A DNA stretch of 35,179 nucleotides from Azonexus sp. (GTDB lineage Bacteria; Pseudomonadota; Gammaproteobacteria; Burkholderiales; Rhodocyclaceae), in contig JAISPT010000028.1 in NCBI GenBank assembly GCA_031274715.1, positions 1-35,179 of the forward strand. The letters are read 5' to 3'. The number at the start of each line of letters is the position of its first letter. Positions within the stretch are counted from its first letter, which is position 1. The position numbers and the translations under genes are program-made. Of the stretch, positions 25,785-32,206 are shown piece by piece. The notes under the pieces were generated by a model. That model was not told where the DNA came from and did not search any database. It saw only the letters and a program-made list of their open reading frames with translations.

Positions 25785-26095
25785 CAGGTGTTCTCCTTCA
25801 GGTAGTCGAGAACGTTGGTGAAAGTAGACTCGAGCACTGCCCGATCGATCCAGAACCAGATTTCCCTGCCGATCTTCTCGGAAGCCAGCACCCCGGATTC
25901 GTGCAGCACTTTCAAGTGGTGCGAGACGGTCGAGCGCGCCAGCGTCGACACGTCGGCGATCTGCCCGACATTGAGGCGCTCGCCCGGCTCGAACAACAAC
26001 AAGATGCGCTGGCGATGCTCATCGCCCAGCGCCATGAAAATCCGCGACATGGCGGCCCACTCGGGAGGAATGGCTTGGGTGTAGTTCATTTTCAT
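25784..26095 (-). CDS. ArsR-family winged-helix regulator of the aas cluster
   Basis: 103 residues forming one winged helix-turn-helix: ALGDEHRQRILLLFEPGE, VGQIADVSTLARSTVSHHLKVLHESGVLASEKIGRE split over helices 3-4 and wing. The metal-binding ELCVC motif of helix 3 is absent, so arsenic/zinc sensing is unlikely; members lacking it respond to other signals or none. Two ATGs (26095, 26089) are possible. The predicted promoter places the RNA start within a few bases of the first ATG, so the mRNA may be leaderless. The gene overlaps aas by one base, and a palindrome over its own promoter suggests autorepression. Control of lipid recycling genes is inferred. Confidence 0.85.
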   Translation of the reverse strand: MKMNYTQAIPPEWAAMSRIFMALGDEHRQRILLLFEPGERLNVGQIADVSTLARSTVSHHLKVLHESGVLASEKIGREIWFWIDRAVLESTFTNVLDYLKENT

Positions 26096-26132
26096 ATCGA
26101 CAATGGTAGTTACATCGATATGTTTATGTCAA
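26093..26132 (-). promoter_or_regulatory. Promoter and candidate operator of the ArsR-aas cluster
   Basis: Minus strand: perfect TTGACA (26132-26127), 18-base spacer, TACCAT (26108-26103) as a 4/6 -10 box. An 8-base inverted repeat CATATCGA (26093-26100) / TCGATATG (26115-26122) is placed symmetrically around 26107.5: one arm lies between -35 and -10, the other covers the start point and the ATG. A dimer bound here would block RNA polymerase. Confidence 0.6.
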
Positions 26133-26266
26133 CCATGAAAAAGGGAATTTTTGCGACCGCACGCTAGGTCAGATAGCGCCACGATTTTGGCGCCAATAAC
26201 CGGCCGACTTGCCTTTCCATTTTGAACAGGAAGAGAGTAGCGGCCGTGCCTGTGCCTTGGCACGTT

Positions 26267-27877
26267 TCAGGTGGACCGTTCGTCCGTACGGTTAATGCGC
26301 AATGCCTCGAACTGGAGATCGAAGCGCGCCAGGTATTTACGCAACCGGTCGGCATCATTGCTCTGCTTCTTTTCCGTGCGCGAGACGGCGAAGAGGCGGC
26401 GGCCAGCTTCCGAGAGATGATTGCTGCGACGACAAATGTCGATGACCGCATTGAGTTGGCAGCGGTCGAAAAGATCCAGTTCACTGGCGCTTGGCCCCAG
26501 CACCTCTGCGCACAAATCAGCGGAAGGCACGTCAAGCCAGGCTTGACCCAGACGCGCAATCTCTTCGTCAACATCGGCTTCGGTGATACGCCCGGACTTT
26601 GCCAAAGTCGCCATGCGTGTCACCGAGGCACCCAATTCGCGGAAATTTCCTCGCCAGGGAGCATTTCGTGAAGTGGCAAAAGTCAGGTAACGCCGCCGAG
26701 CCTCGACATTGAAGCGGATCTGCTGGCCTTGCTCGGCGGCAAAACGCTCCAACTCATAATCCAGATTGGGCTCGACATCCTCTGGACGACCGGCCAGGCC
26801 GGGTAGATCGAAGGTCCACAAATTGATGCGGGCGTAGAGATCTTCGCGGAACTTGCCTTGCCGTACCCACTGGCGCAGGTCGCGGTGGGTTCCGGCGATC
26901 AGTTGAAAATCGCTGCTCGCTTCCTGGTCGCTGCCAAAGGGGAAAAAGCGCTTTTCCTCGACGGCTTTCAGCAGCATGGCTTGTTCGTCGAGGCCAAGCT
27001 CGCCGATCTCATCGAGAAAGAGCAGGCCGCCGTCAGCCGAACGCAGAAGGCCGGGACGTTCCTGCTGGGCGCCGGTGAACGCCCCCTTGCTGTGACCGAA
27101 AAGCGTGGACATCGCCGAATCGCCACGCAGGGTAGCGCAATTGACCTCGATGAAACGCCCTTTGAGTTGCTGGCGCTGGCGCTTCAACTCGAAAACGCGG
27201 CGAGCGAGAAAGGATTTGCCGGCGCCGGTCGGGCCGACCAGCAGCATGGGCGCGCGCGAGCAGCCGGCAACCTGCTCGATCTGCTCGATCATCCGGTTGA
27301 AGGCCGGGTTGCGGGTGGCGATGCCGGATTTGAGAAAGGACAGGCTGTCGTCACGCTCGCGGGCAAAGCGCTGGGCAATCCGGTCGTAGCGCGAGAGATC
27401 GAGGTCGATGATCTCGTAGCTGCCGACACTGTTGGCGATGTCCTTCTTGCGCGGTGGCGAGGTTTGCAACAGGCGAGCCGGCAGGTAACGCGCCTCGGCC
27501 AATAGGAACCAGCAGATCTGCGCGACATGGGTGCCGGTGGTGATGTGGATCAGGTAATCCTCATTCTCCGTGTCGAAGGCATAGCCGTGAGCGAGAACAT
27601 GCAAAGCGGTATAGACCTCTTCGAAATCCCAGGGATCGCGCAACTCCATTTCCAGACGCTTGAATGTCGTTTCCGGCGAAATGCGAGCGATGTCGTTACC
27701 GATGCGCTCGGCCAGCCCCCGATTCCGGGCGTCGTGGATCAGTTCGAGGCGATGGACGACGAAATCTTCCTGCTGGCACAAGGCGACCGTTGGCCGCCAT
27801 TTATCCCAGCGGGCGCTGCCCTTGCCGGCATAGTCAAGCTGAGTGCCGAGAAAGCCGATGACAACCGTCTTGGTCAT
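26267..27877 (-). CDS. rtcR: RtcR, sigma-54-dependent activator with CARF sensor domain
   Basis: 536-residue transcription activator of the RNA-repair operon. Residues 1 to about 180 form a CARF-like domain (MTKTVVIGFLGTQLDYAGKG; HITTGTHVAQ at 111-120), which in RtcR is known to sense RNA fragments with 2',3'-cyclic phosphate ends. The AAA+ module has Walker A GPTGAGKS (215-222), the sigma-54 contact loop GAFTGA (265-270), Walker B GGLLFLDE (283-290) and arginine-finger region REDLYARIN. A C-terminal DNA-binding segment follows (AVIDICRRSNHLSEAGRRLF). It is divergent from the repair operon, with a 634-base intergenic region carrying the sigma-54 promoter and tRNA-like elements. Its own start has only a weak Shine-Dalgarno. 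Confidence 0.96.
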   Translation of the reverse strand: MTKTVVIGFLGTQLDYAGKGSARWDKWRPTVALCQQEDFVVHRLELIHDARNRGLAERIGNDIARISPETTFKRLEMELRDPWDFEEVYTALHVLAHGYAFDTENEDYLIHITTGTHVAQICWFLLAEARYLPARLLQTSPPRKKDIANSVGSYEIIDLDLSRYDRIAQRFARERDDSLSFLKSGIATRNPAFNRMIEQIEQVAGCSRAPMLLVGPTGAGKSFLARRVFELKRQRQQLKGRFIEVNCATLRGDSAMSTLFGHSKGAFTGAQQERPGLLRSADGGLLFLDEIGELGLDEQAMLLKAVEEKRFFPFGSDQEASSDFQLIAGTHRDLRQWVRQGKFREDLYARINLWTFDLPGLAGRPEDVEPNLDYELERFAAEQGQQIRFNVEARRRYLTFATSRNAPWRGNFRELGASVTRMATLAKSGRITEADVDEEIARLGQAWLDVPSADLCAEVLGPSASELDLFDRCQLNAVIDICRRSNHLSEAGRRLFAVSRTEKKQSNDADRLRKYLARFDLQFEALRINRTDERST

Positions 27878-27949
27878 GGTGATATTAGAAATTTGTATAA
27901 ATCACTATATCAAACAATCGTAAAAACTGGATTGATCTTTACTTGTGGT

Positions 27950-27962
27950 AACGATAATCGTT
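27950..27962. promoter_or_regulatory. Candidate RtcR upstream activating site
   Basis: AACGATAATCGTT is a palindrome with 6-base arms around one central base. It is centred about 66 bases before the predicted RNA start of the repair operon and on the upstream side of rtcR. A related half-site, AATCGT, lies at 27916-27921. Enhancer sites for AAA+ activators are usually palindromic and upstream of the -24 element; assignment to RtcR is inferred. Confidence 0.45.
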
Positions 27963-27996
27963 GAAAATTCAATTGGTTAAAAGCGATCCACCTAGC

Positions 27997-28012
27997 TGGC
28001 ACGGCTCTCGCT
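27997..28012 (+). promoter_or_regulatory. Sigma-54 promoter of the RNA-repair operon
   Basis: TGGCACGGCTCTCGCT keeps the invariant GG (27998-27999), 10 bases, GC (28010-28011), and matches the consensus TGGCAC-N5-TTGCW at all but one position (TCGCT). Predicted RNA start is about 28022. It is the promoter expected for an RtcR-controlled operon. Confidence 0.85.
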
Positions 28013-28021
28013 GATAGATAG

Positions 28022-28081
28022 CCATCGCCGACTTGCGGCAAGGCCGACGGGCAAGGGGTTCGAACCCCGCCGGTGCGGTGG
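28022..28081 (+). ncRNA. tRNA-like element A (miniature cloverleaf at transcript 5' end)
   Basis: The predicted transcript start opens a helix: CGCCG (28026-28030) pairs with CGGTG (28071-28075), and CCA (28022-28024) with TGG (28079-28081). Inside lie three short arms: CTTG/CAAG (28032-28042), GCC/GGC (28043-28052) and a T-arm-like hairpin GGGG-TTCGAA-CCCC (28055-28068) with the TTCGAA of tRNA T-loops. The D- and anticodon-like arms are too small for a real tRNA and no anticodon or CCA end is in place. The fold was done by eye. Confidence 0.5.
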
Positions 28082-28109
28082 AATCAGGAGTCTTCCGGTC
28101 ATTCCGCCG

Positions 28110-28184
28110 TATGCCGCCGTCGCGGGAAAGCGATAACGATGCTCTTGTCGGTAGCTTGCCCAGGTTCGATTCCTGGGGGCATCA
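28110..28184 (+). ncRNA. tRNA-like element B
   Basis: A perfect T-arm, CCAGG-TTCGATT-CCTGG (28160-28176), is followed by GGGCATC (28177-28183). Two folds compete. (1) A compact minihelix in which GATGCTC (28138-28144) forms a 7-bp acceptor stem with GGGCATC (one G-U), leaving a 15-base linker with the D-loop-like GTCGGTA. (2) A tRNA-length form, 28110-28184, with ATGCC (28111-28115)/GGCAT, a D-like arm TCGC-GGGAAA-GCGA (28120-28133) and a short CGAT/GTCG arm (28137-28150). Neither has a normal anticodon loop or CCA. It directly abuts element C. Confidence 0.55.
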
Positions 28185-28255
28185 CACTGGATAGCTCAGG
28201 GGTAGAGCAACCGTCCAAGAAACGGTCTGACGCGGGTTCGAATCCCGCTCCAAAA
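28185..28255 (+). ncRNA. tRNA-like element C (near-complete cloverleaf, non-decoding)
   Basis: Full tRNA architecture. T8-A9; D-arm GCTC (28194-28197)/GAGC (28205-28208) with loop AGGGGTA; A26; anticodon arm ACCGT/ACGGT (28210-28226) with loop CCAAGAA; 5-base variable loop CTGAC; perfect T-arm GCGGG-TTCGAAT-CCCGC (28232-28248). Defects: only 4 acceptor pairs (TGGA/TCCA), no CCA, and C instead of the near-universal U at position 33. The nominal anticodon AAG would be leucine, yet tRNA-Leu has a long variable arm. It is therefore a tRNA mimic or a decayed tRNA. Its 3' end runs into a terminator. Confidence 0.7.
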
Positions 28256-28279
28256 CTGTCCTGTCACGACAGTGTTTTT
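28251..28279 (+). terminator. Intrinsic terminator after the tRNA-like elements
   Basis: ACTGTC (28255-28260) pairs with GACAGT (28268-28273) around CTGTCAC; flanking AAAA (28252-28255) can extend against GTTTTT (28274-28279), and a T-run follows. It would release a ~255-nt RNA containing elements A-C, with the protein genes reached only by readthrough or processing. Confidence 0.7.
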
Positions 28280-28384
28280 GCAGTACCCGCCGGCTGCGGC
28301 ATGCGCAAGCACCCGCTGCCGGTCCGGCCCGAGGCGCGGTTCGCCTGGGCGGCAGGGTTGGCGCTGCTGGGCAGCGGGTTACAT

Positions 28385-28424
28385 GGCAAAGCAGCGCCGG
28401 TATCCGCTTTGCCCACAGGGCAAA
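28385..28424 (+). promoter_or_regulatory. Mutually exclusive hairpins in the operon leader
   Basis: GGCAAAGC (28385-28392) pairs perfectly with GCTTTGCC (28406-28413). The same right arm can instead form TTTGCCC-ACA-GGGCAAA (28408-28424). Only one can exist at a time, the layout of a switch. The remaining leader, 28280-28511, is G+C-rich and holds no other recognised gene, except a 61-codon frame (28301-28486) of doubtful coding value. Confidence 0.45.
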
Positions 28425-28511
28425 CCTCCCCGCCGGAGCCAACCGCAGTCTCCGCCGGACCGGTGCCAGCCGGCAGAAACGAATGATGAATGTTTGACGA
28501 AGGAGAAGAAA

Positions 28512-29648
28512 ATGTTGAAGCGTTTTATCGTGAAAAAGAATGAACGGGCTGCCCTGCTGCGCAATGGCGATTTCGAGCGCATCCTGAATCCGGGTCGTCA
28601 CTATGTTTTTGACCCGTTCGGCGAACTGTCGCTGACCGTCTGGAACACCGACGAACCGATGCTCGACACCGACGTGGTCGATTATCTGCGCCAGAACGAG
28701 CCGGCCGAGGCCGAGCGGCACTTCTTCTGCATGGAACTGACCGAGGACGAAGCCGGGCTGCGCTATGAGAACGACGTGCTGGTTGAAATACTGGCCCCGG
28801 CTTCCCGGCGCTTCTTCTGGCGCGGCCTGACCGTCCAGCGCCTGGAAAAGGTCGATCTGCGCGCCGGCGCTACGCTGCCGGCGGACATGGTGAAACGCCT
28901 GCTGCAACCGTCGCTGCGTGGTCGTCCGGTGCTGGGCTTGAACGGTATTTTCATCGCCCCGGTGCCGGCTGGCCATGTCGGCCTACTGCGCATCGATGGC
29001 GTGCAACAACCGTTGCTGCCACCGGGTGTGAGCGCCTACTGGCGCTTCAACCGTGACCTGCAATGGGAACTGGTCGATACGCGCTGGCAAGCTCTGGAAG
29101 TGAGCGGTCAAGAGATTCTGACCCGCGACAAGGTTGGTTTGCGGATCAACCTCGCCGCCACTTGGCGCTTCGCTGACGTAATCGCTGCCTTCGCCAAATT
29201 GGCGAAGCCGGCCGACCATTTGTACCGCGAACTGCAATTCGGTCTGCGGGCGGCAGTCGGCACACGCAACCTCGATGAATTGCTGGAAAACAAGCAGTTG
29301 ATTGACGCGGTGGTCGGCGAGCACATCGCCGGCAAGCTAGCTGGCTTCGGCCTGGATATTGGCAGCATCGGTGTCAAGGACATCGTACTGCCAGGGGAAA
29401 TGAAGGCCATCCTGGCCCAGGTGGTCGAAGCGGGCAAGGCTGCCGAAGCCAATGTGATCCGTCGCCGCGAAGAAACGGCGGCGACGCGTTCGCTGCTGAA
29501 CACGGCCAAGGTCATGGAGGGTAATCCGGTCGCCTTGCGATTGAAGGAACTGGAAACGCTGGAACGGGTAGCTGAGCGCATAGATCGTATCTCGGTTTTC
29601 GGCGGCCTCGATCAGGTGCTGAACGGTTTGGTGACGCTGGCGAAGTAA
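28512..29648 (+). CDS. SPFH/band-7 (slipin-like) protein of the RNA-repair operon
   Basis: 378 residues counted from MLKRFIVKKNERAALLRNG. It resembles slipin/stomatin proteins: a short N-terminal segment (RHYVFDPFGELSLTVW), then an SPFH domain with EDEAGLRYENDVLVEILAP, QEILTRDKVGLRINLAATWR and FGLDIGSIGVKDIVLPGEMKAILAQVVEA cut over its end, and a helical tail (VIRRREETAATRSLLNTAKVMEGN). No strong membrane helix is visible, so anchoring may differ from classic stomatins. AGGAG lies 7 bases before the ATG; longer in-frame starts run into the leader and are rejected. Band-7 proteins recur in RtcB/RtcA operons, where they may tether repair to a membrane or scaffold; the actual role is unknown. 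Confidence 0.85.
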   Translation: MLKRFIVKKNERAALLRNGDFERILNPGRHYVFDPFGELSLTVWNTDEPMLDTDVVDYLRQNEPAEAERHFFCMELTEDEAGLRYENDVLVEILAPASRRFFWRGLTVQRLEKVDLRAGATLPADMVKRLLQPSLRGRPVLGLNGIFIAPVPAGHVGLLRIDGVQQPLLPPGVSAYWRFNRDLQWELVDTRWQALEVSGQEILTRDKVGLRINLAATWRFADVIAAFAKLAKPADHLYRELQFGLRAAVGTRNLDELLENKQLIDAVVGEHIAGKLAGFGLDIGSIGVKDIVLPGEMKAILAQVVEAGKAAEANVIRRREETAATRSLLNTAKVMEGNPVALRLKELETLERVAERIDRISVFGGLDQVLNGLVTLAK

Positions 29649-29688
29649 GCGCCAGCACGGCGAGGCGCTGTGGCAGAAAGGAGCAAAT

Positions 29689-30141
29689 ATGAAAACGCAC
29701 AAAAGCAACAAGCAGCGCCGTGAGGAAATCAAGTCGGCGCGGCGTGACCTGCGGGCATCCCGGTTGCAAGAACTGGAGCAGCAGCGCACCGCGATGAAAG
29801 TCGCCTGCCGTACTGCCCGCTATATCAACCGGCTGGCGCGGACCGGCAAGTCGCCTTTCGGACATTGCGTCCCGGTCGATTACAGCAAGCTCGTGCCCAA
29901 CAACAGTTATGGCATCACCGATTTCGCTCGGCACGGTTATTACGAGGATTTGCCCTTTTTTTGCGTCGATTGCGGCGCGGCATGTATCTGGACCGCCGAG
30001 CGTCAGCGCTGGTGGTACGAAGTGGTGGGCGGCTCGCAATACAGCACGGCGCGCCGCTGTGCCGCCTGCCGGGCAAAGGAACGGAAGCGCAAACAAGCCT
30101 CAGGGCGGCCAGCTTCACCACCCGCTGCTTTACCATCGTGA
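29689..30141 (+). CDS. Zinc-ribbon protein of the RNA-repair operon
   Basis: 150 residues. The basic N-terminus (KSNKQRREEIKSARRDLRASR) could contact RNA. A four-cysteine ribbon is formed by Cys92-x2-Cys95 and Cys124-x2-Cys127, with FFCVDCGAACIWTAERQRWWY and RRCAACRAKERKRK, close to the 'probable zinc-ribbon' family zf-trcl. A Pro/Ala-rich tail follows. GAAAGGAG lies 7 bases before the ATG. It lies between the band-7 gene (40-base gap) and rtcB (18-base gap), so it belongs to the operon. A nucleic-acid-binding adaptor is a reasonable guess. Confidence 0.8.
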   Translation: MKTHKSNKQRREEIKSARRDLRASRLQELEQQRTAMKVACRTARYINRLARTGKSPFGHCVPVDYSKLVPNNSYGITDFARHGYYEDLPFFCVDCGAACIWTAERQRWWYEVVGGSQYSTARRCAACRAKERKRKQASGRPASPPAALPS

Positions 30142-30159
30142 AGTTAGACAGAGGAAACA

Positions 30160-31380
30160 ATGACCTACCAAGTACAAGAAACCACCAACGGCAAGCCGAT
30201 CAAAATGTGGACCGAAGGTGTTCCGGTCGAGGACGATGCCCGCAAACAACTGATGAACACGGCAACCATGCCCTTCATCTTTCGTCACTTGGCAGTGATG
30301 CCGGATGTGCACCTGGGCAAAGGTTCAACCATCGGCAGCGTGATTCCAACGCAGGGGGCGATCATCCCGGCTGCCGTCGGAGTCGATATCGGCTGCGGCA
30401 TGATGGCTGCCTGTACGAGCCTCCAGGCCGGCGATCTGCCCGATCATCTGCACGGTTTGCGCACAGCGATCGAGGCGGCGGTACCGCACGGGCGTACACC
30501 GCCTCGGCATAGCCACCGCGACAAGGGCGCGTGGGAGAATCCGCCGGCGGCCGTGGACGCCCAGTGGTCGGCGCTGTTGCCGGGGTTCACGCGCATCACC
30601 GAAAAATACCCGCGCCTGAAGAACACCAACAATCACAAGCACTTGGGAACGTTGGGGACCGGCAATCACTTCATCGAGGTTTGCCTCGATGAAGCCGACC
30701 GCGTCTGGTTCATGCTGCATTCCGGGTCACGCGGGGTGGGGAACGCCATCGGCAACCTGTTCATCGAACTGGCCCAGACCGACATGCGCCAACATATCGC
30801 CAACTTGCCGGATAAGGATTTAGCCTACTTCGAGGAAGGCTCCGCGCACTTTGACGATTACGTCGAGGCGGTCGGTTGGGCGCAGGATTACGCACGCCGC
30901 AACCGCGTGGCGATGATGGCAAACGTCGTTGCCGCGGCTCGTCAGATCATCGCCAAGCCCTTTACGGTGGATGTCGAGGCGGTGAACTGCCACCACAATT
31001 ATGTGCAGCGTGAAACCCATTTCGGCACGGATGTGCTGGTGACCCGCAAGGGGGCTGTGTCGGCGAAAAAAGGCGAACTGGGGATCATTCCCGGCTCAAT
31101 GGGCGCGCGCAGTTACATCGTGCGCGGCCTGGGCAACGAGGAAGCCTTCTGTTCGTGCAGCCACGGTGCCGGCCGCACCATGAGCCGCAACGAGGCCAAG
31201 CGCCGGTTTTCGGTGGAAGACCAGATCAGAGCCACGGCCCATGTCGAATGCCGCAAGGACAGCGAGGTGATCGACGAAATTCCGATGGCCTACAAGGATA
31301 TCGACGCCGTGATGCATGCCCAACACGATCTGGTGGAAGTGGTGCATACGCTACGGCAGGTCGTCTGTGTAAAAGGATGA
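30160..31380 (+). CDS. rtcB: RtcB RNA ligase
   Basis: GTP- and Mn2+-dependent ligase that joins 2',3'-cyclic phosphate (or 3'-phosphate) and 5'-OH RNA ends, as in tRNA repair and splicing. 406 residues (E. coli 408). Metal and active-site motifs: GVDIGCGM (about 74-81), KHLGTLGTGNHFIEV, HSGSRGVGN, NCHHNYV, GSMGARSYIVRG and the guanylylated histidine His335 in CSHGAGRTMSR (E. coli His337). All visible catalytic residues are intact. AGAGGAAAC precedes the ATG. The stop overlaps the Shine-Dalgarno of the next gene, which starts 4 bases on. Confidence 0.97.
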   Translation: MTYQVQETTNGKPIKMWTEGVPVEDDARKQLMNTATMPFIFRHLAVMPDVHLGKGSTIGSVIPTQGAIIPAAVGVDIGCGMMAACTSLQAGDLPDHLHGLRTAIEAAVPHGRTPPRHSHRDKGAWENPPAAVDAQWSALLPGFTRITEKYPRLKNTNNHKHLGTLGTGNHFIEVCLDEADRVWFMLHSGSRGVGNAIGNLFIELAQTDMRQHIANLPDKDLAYFEEGSAHFDDYVEAVGWAQDYARRNRVAMMANVVAAARQIIAKPFTVDVEAVNCHHNYVQRETHFGTDVLVTRKGAVSAKKGELGIIPGSMGARSYIVRGLGNEEAFCSCSHGAGRTMSRNEAKRRFSVEDQIRATAHVECRKDSEVIDEIPMAYKDIDAVMHAQHDLVEVVHTLRQVVCVKG

Positions 31381-31384
31381 AGAG

Positions 31385-32206
31385 ATGAATGAATGGGTGA
31401 AAGCAGGTAGGGTTCAAAGCGCCCACCCGATCGACCCAGAGGTACGCCAGCGGGTCATGCGGGCGCTCGCCGACATCGAGTCCGAGCATGACGTGACGGT
31501 GCTCTATGCCTGCGAATCCGGCAGTCGCGGCTGGGGCTTCGCCTCGCCCGACAGCGACTATGATGTTCGCTTTCTTTATGTGCATCGCCTGCCCTGGTAT
31601 CTCGCCGTCGAGTCGCAACGCGACGTAATCGAACTGCCAATCAGCGATGAACTGGATGTCGGCGGTTGGGAGTTGCGCAAGGCATTGCGCCTGTTGCGCC
31701 GGGCCAACCCCGTACTGTTCGAATGGCTGGATTCGCCAGTAGTTTATCGGCAGGACGAGGCGCTGACGGTGGATATCCGGCATATGGCGACGAAATGGTT
31801 TTCCGGAAAGCGTAGCCGTTATCACTACCTGGCCATGGCACATAACAACTTCCGGGGTTATCTCCAGGGCGACAGCGTGCGCCTGAAGAAATATCTCTAC
31901 GTGTTGCGCCCGCTGTTGGCAGCGCGGTGGATCGAGCAGGGACTCGGCCAACCGCCGATGCGTTTCGCCGATCTGGCCGAGCGCATGATCGATGACGCGG
32001 CGCTGCTTGCCGAAATCAACGCGCTACTGGCCATCAAGATGCGCTCCGGCGAGGCCGAATACAGTCCACGCTGGCCGTGCATCCATGCCTTCATTGAAGG
32101 CGAACTGGCGAGAAACGCGGTCGACCCTGACTACAAAAAACCGGTAGGGGACAGTACGGAACTCGATGCCTTTCTGGTGAAAACGGTATTGGCAATCTCA
32201 CAATGA
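31385..32206 (+). CDS. rlaP: RlaP-type nucleotidyltransferase (RNA repair, polymerase-beta family)
   Basis: 273 residues. The nucleotidyltransferase signature CESGSRGWGFASPDSDYDVRF gives GS (46-47) and the metal-binding pair Asp58/Asp60, followed by LYVHRLPWYLAV. The helical C-terminal part (KWFSGKRSRYHYLAMAHNN, LKKYLYVLRPLLAARWIEQG) fits the RlaP/PF10127 family found beside RNA ligases. The expected reaction is NMP transfer to RNA, perhaps rebuilding damaged 3' ends, but substrate and base choice are not established. AAAGGATGAAGAG supplies the ribosome site inside the rtcB end; its stop overlaps rtcA by 4 bases. The symbol is a family name. Confidence 0.85.
   Translation: MNEWVKAGRVQSAHPIDPEVRQRVMRALADIESEHDVTVLYACESGSRGWGFASPDSDYDVRFLYVHRLPWYLAVESQRDVIELPISDELDVGGWELRKALRLLRRANPVLFEWLDSPVVYRQDEALTVDIRHMATKWFSGKRSRYHYLAMAHNNFRGYLQGDSVRLKKYLYVLRPLLAARWIEQGLGQPPMRFADLAERMIDDAALLAEINALLAIKMRSGEAEYSPRWPCIHAFIEGELARNAVDPDYKKPVGDSTELDAFLVKTVLAISQ

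Noticed and set aside
28024..28255. Calling elements A-C ordinary tRNA genes
   Set aside because: No CCA, defective acceptors, missing or abnormal anticodon loops.
28008..28255. CRISPR array in the rtcR-slipin gap
   Set aside because: The recurring GGTTCGA words are T-loops; spacing is uneven and there are no repeat-spacer units.
28073..28300. Long frame through the tRNA-like elements
   Set aside because: The translated text is the Ser/Asn/Pro pattern expected from reading T-arms as protein; no ribosome site.
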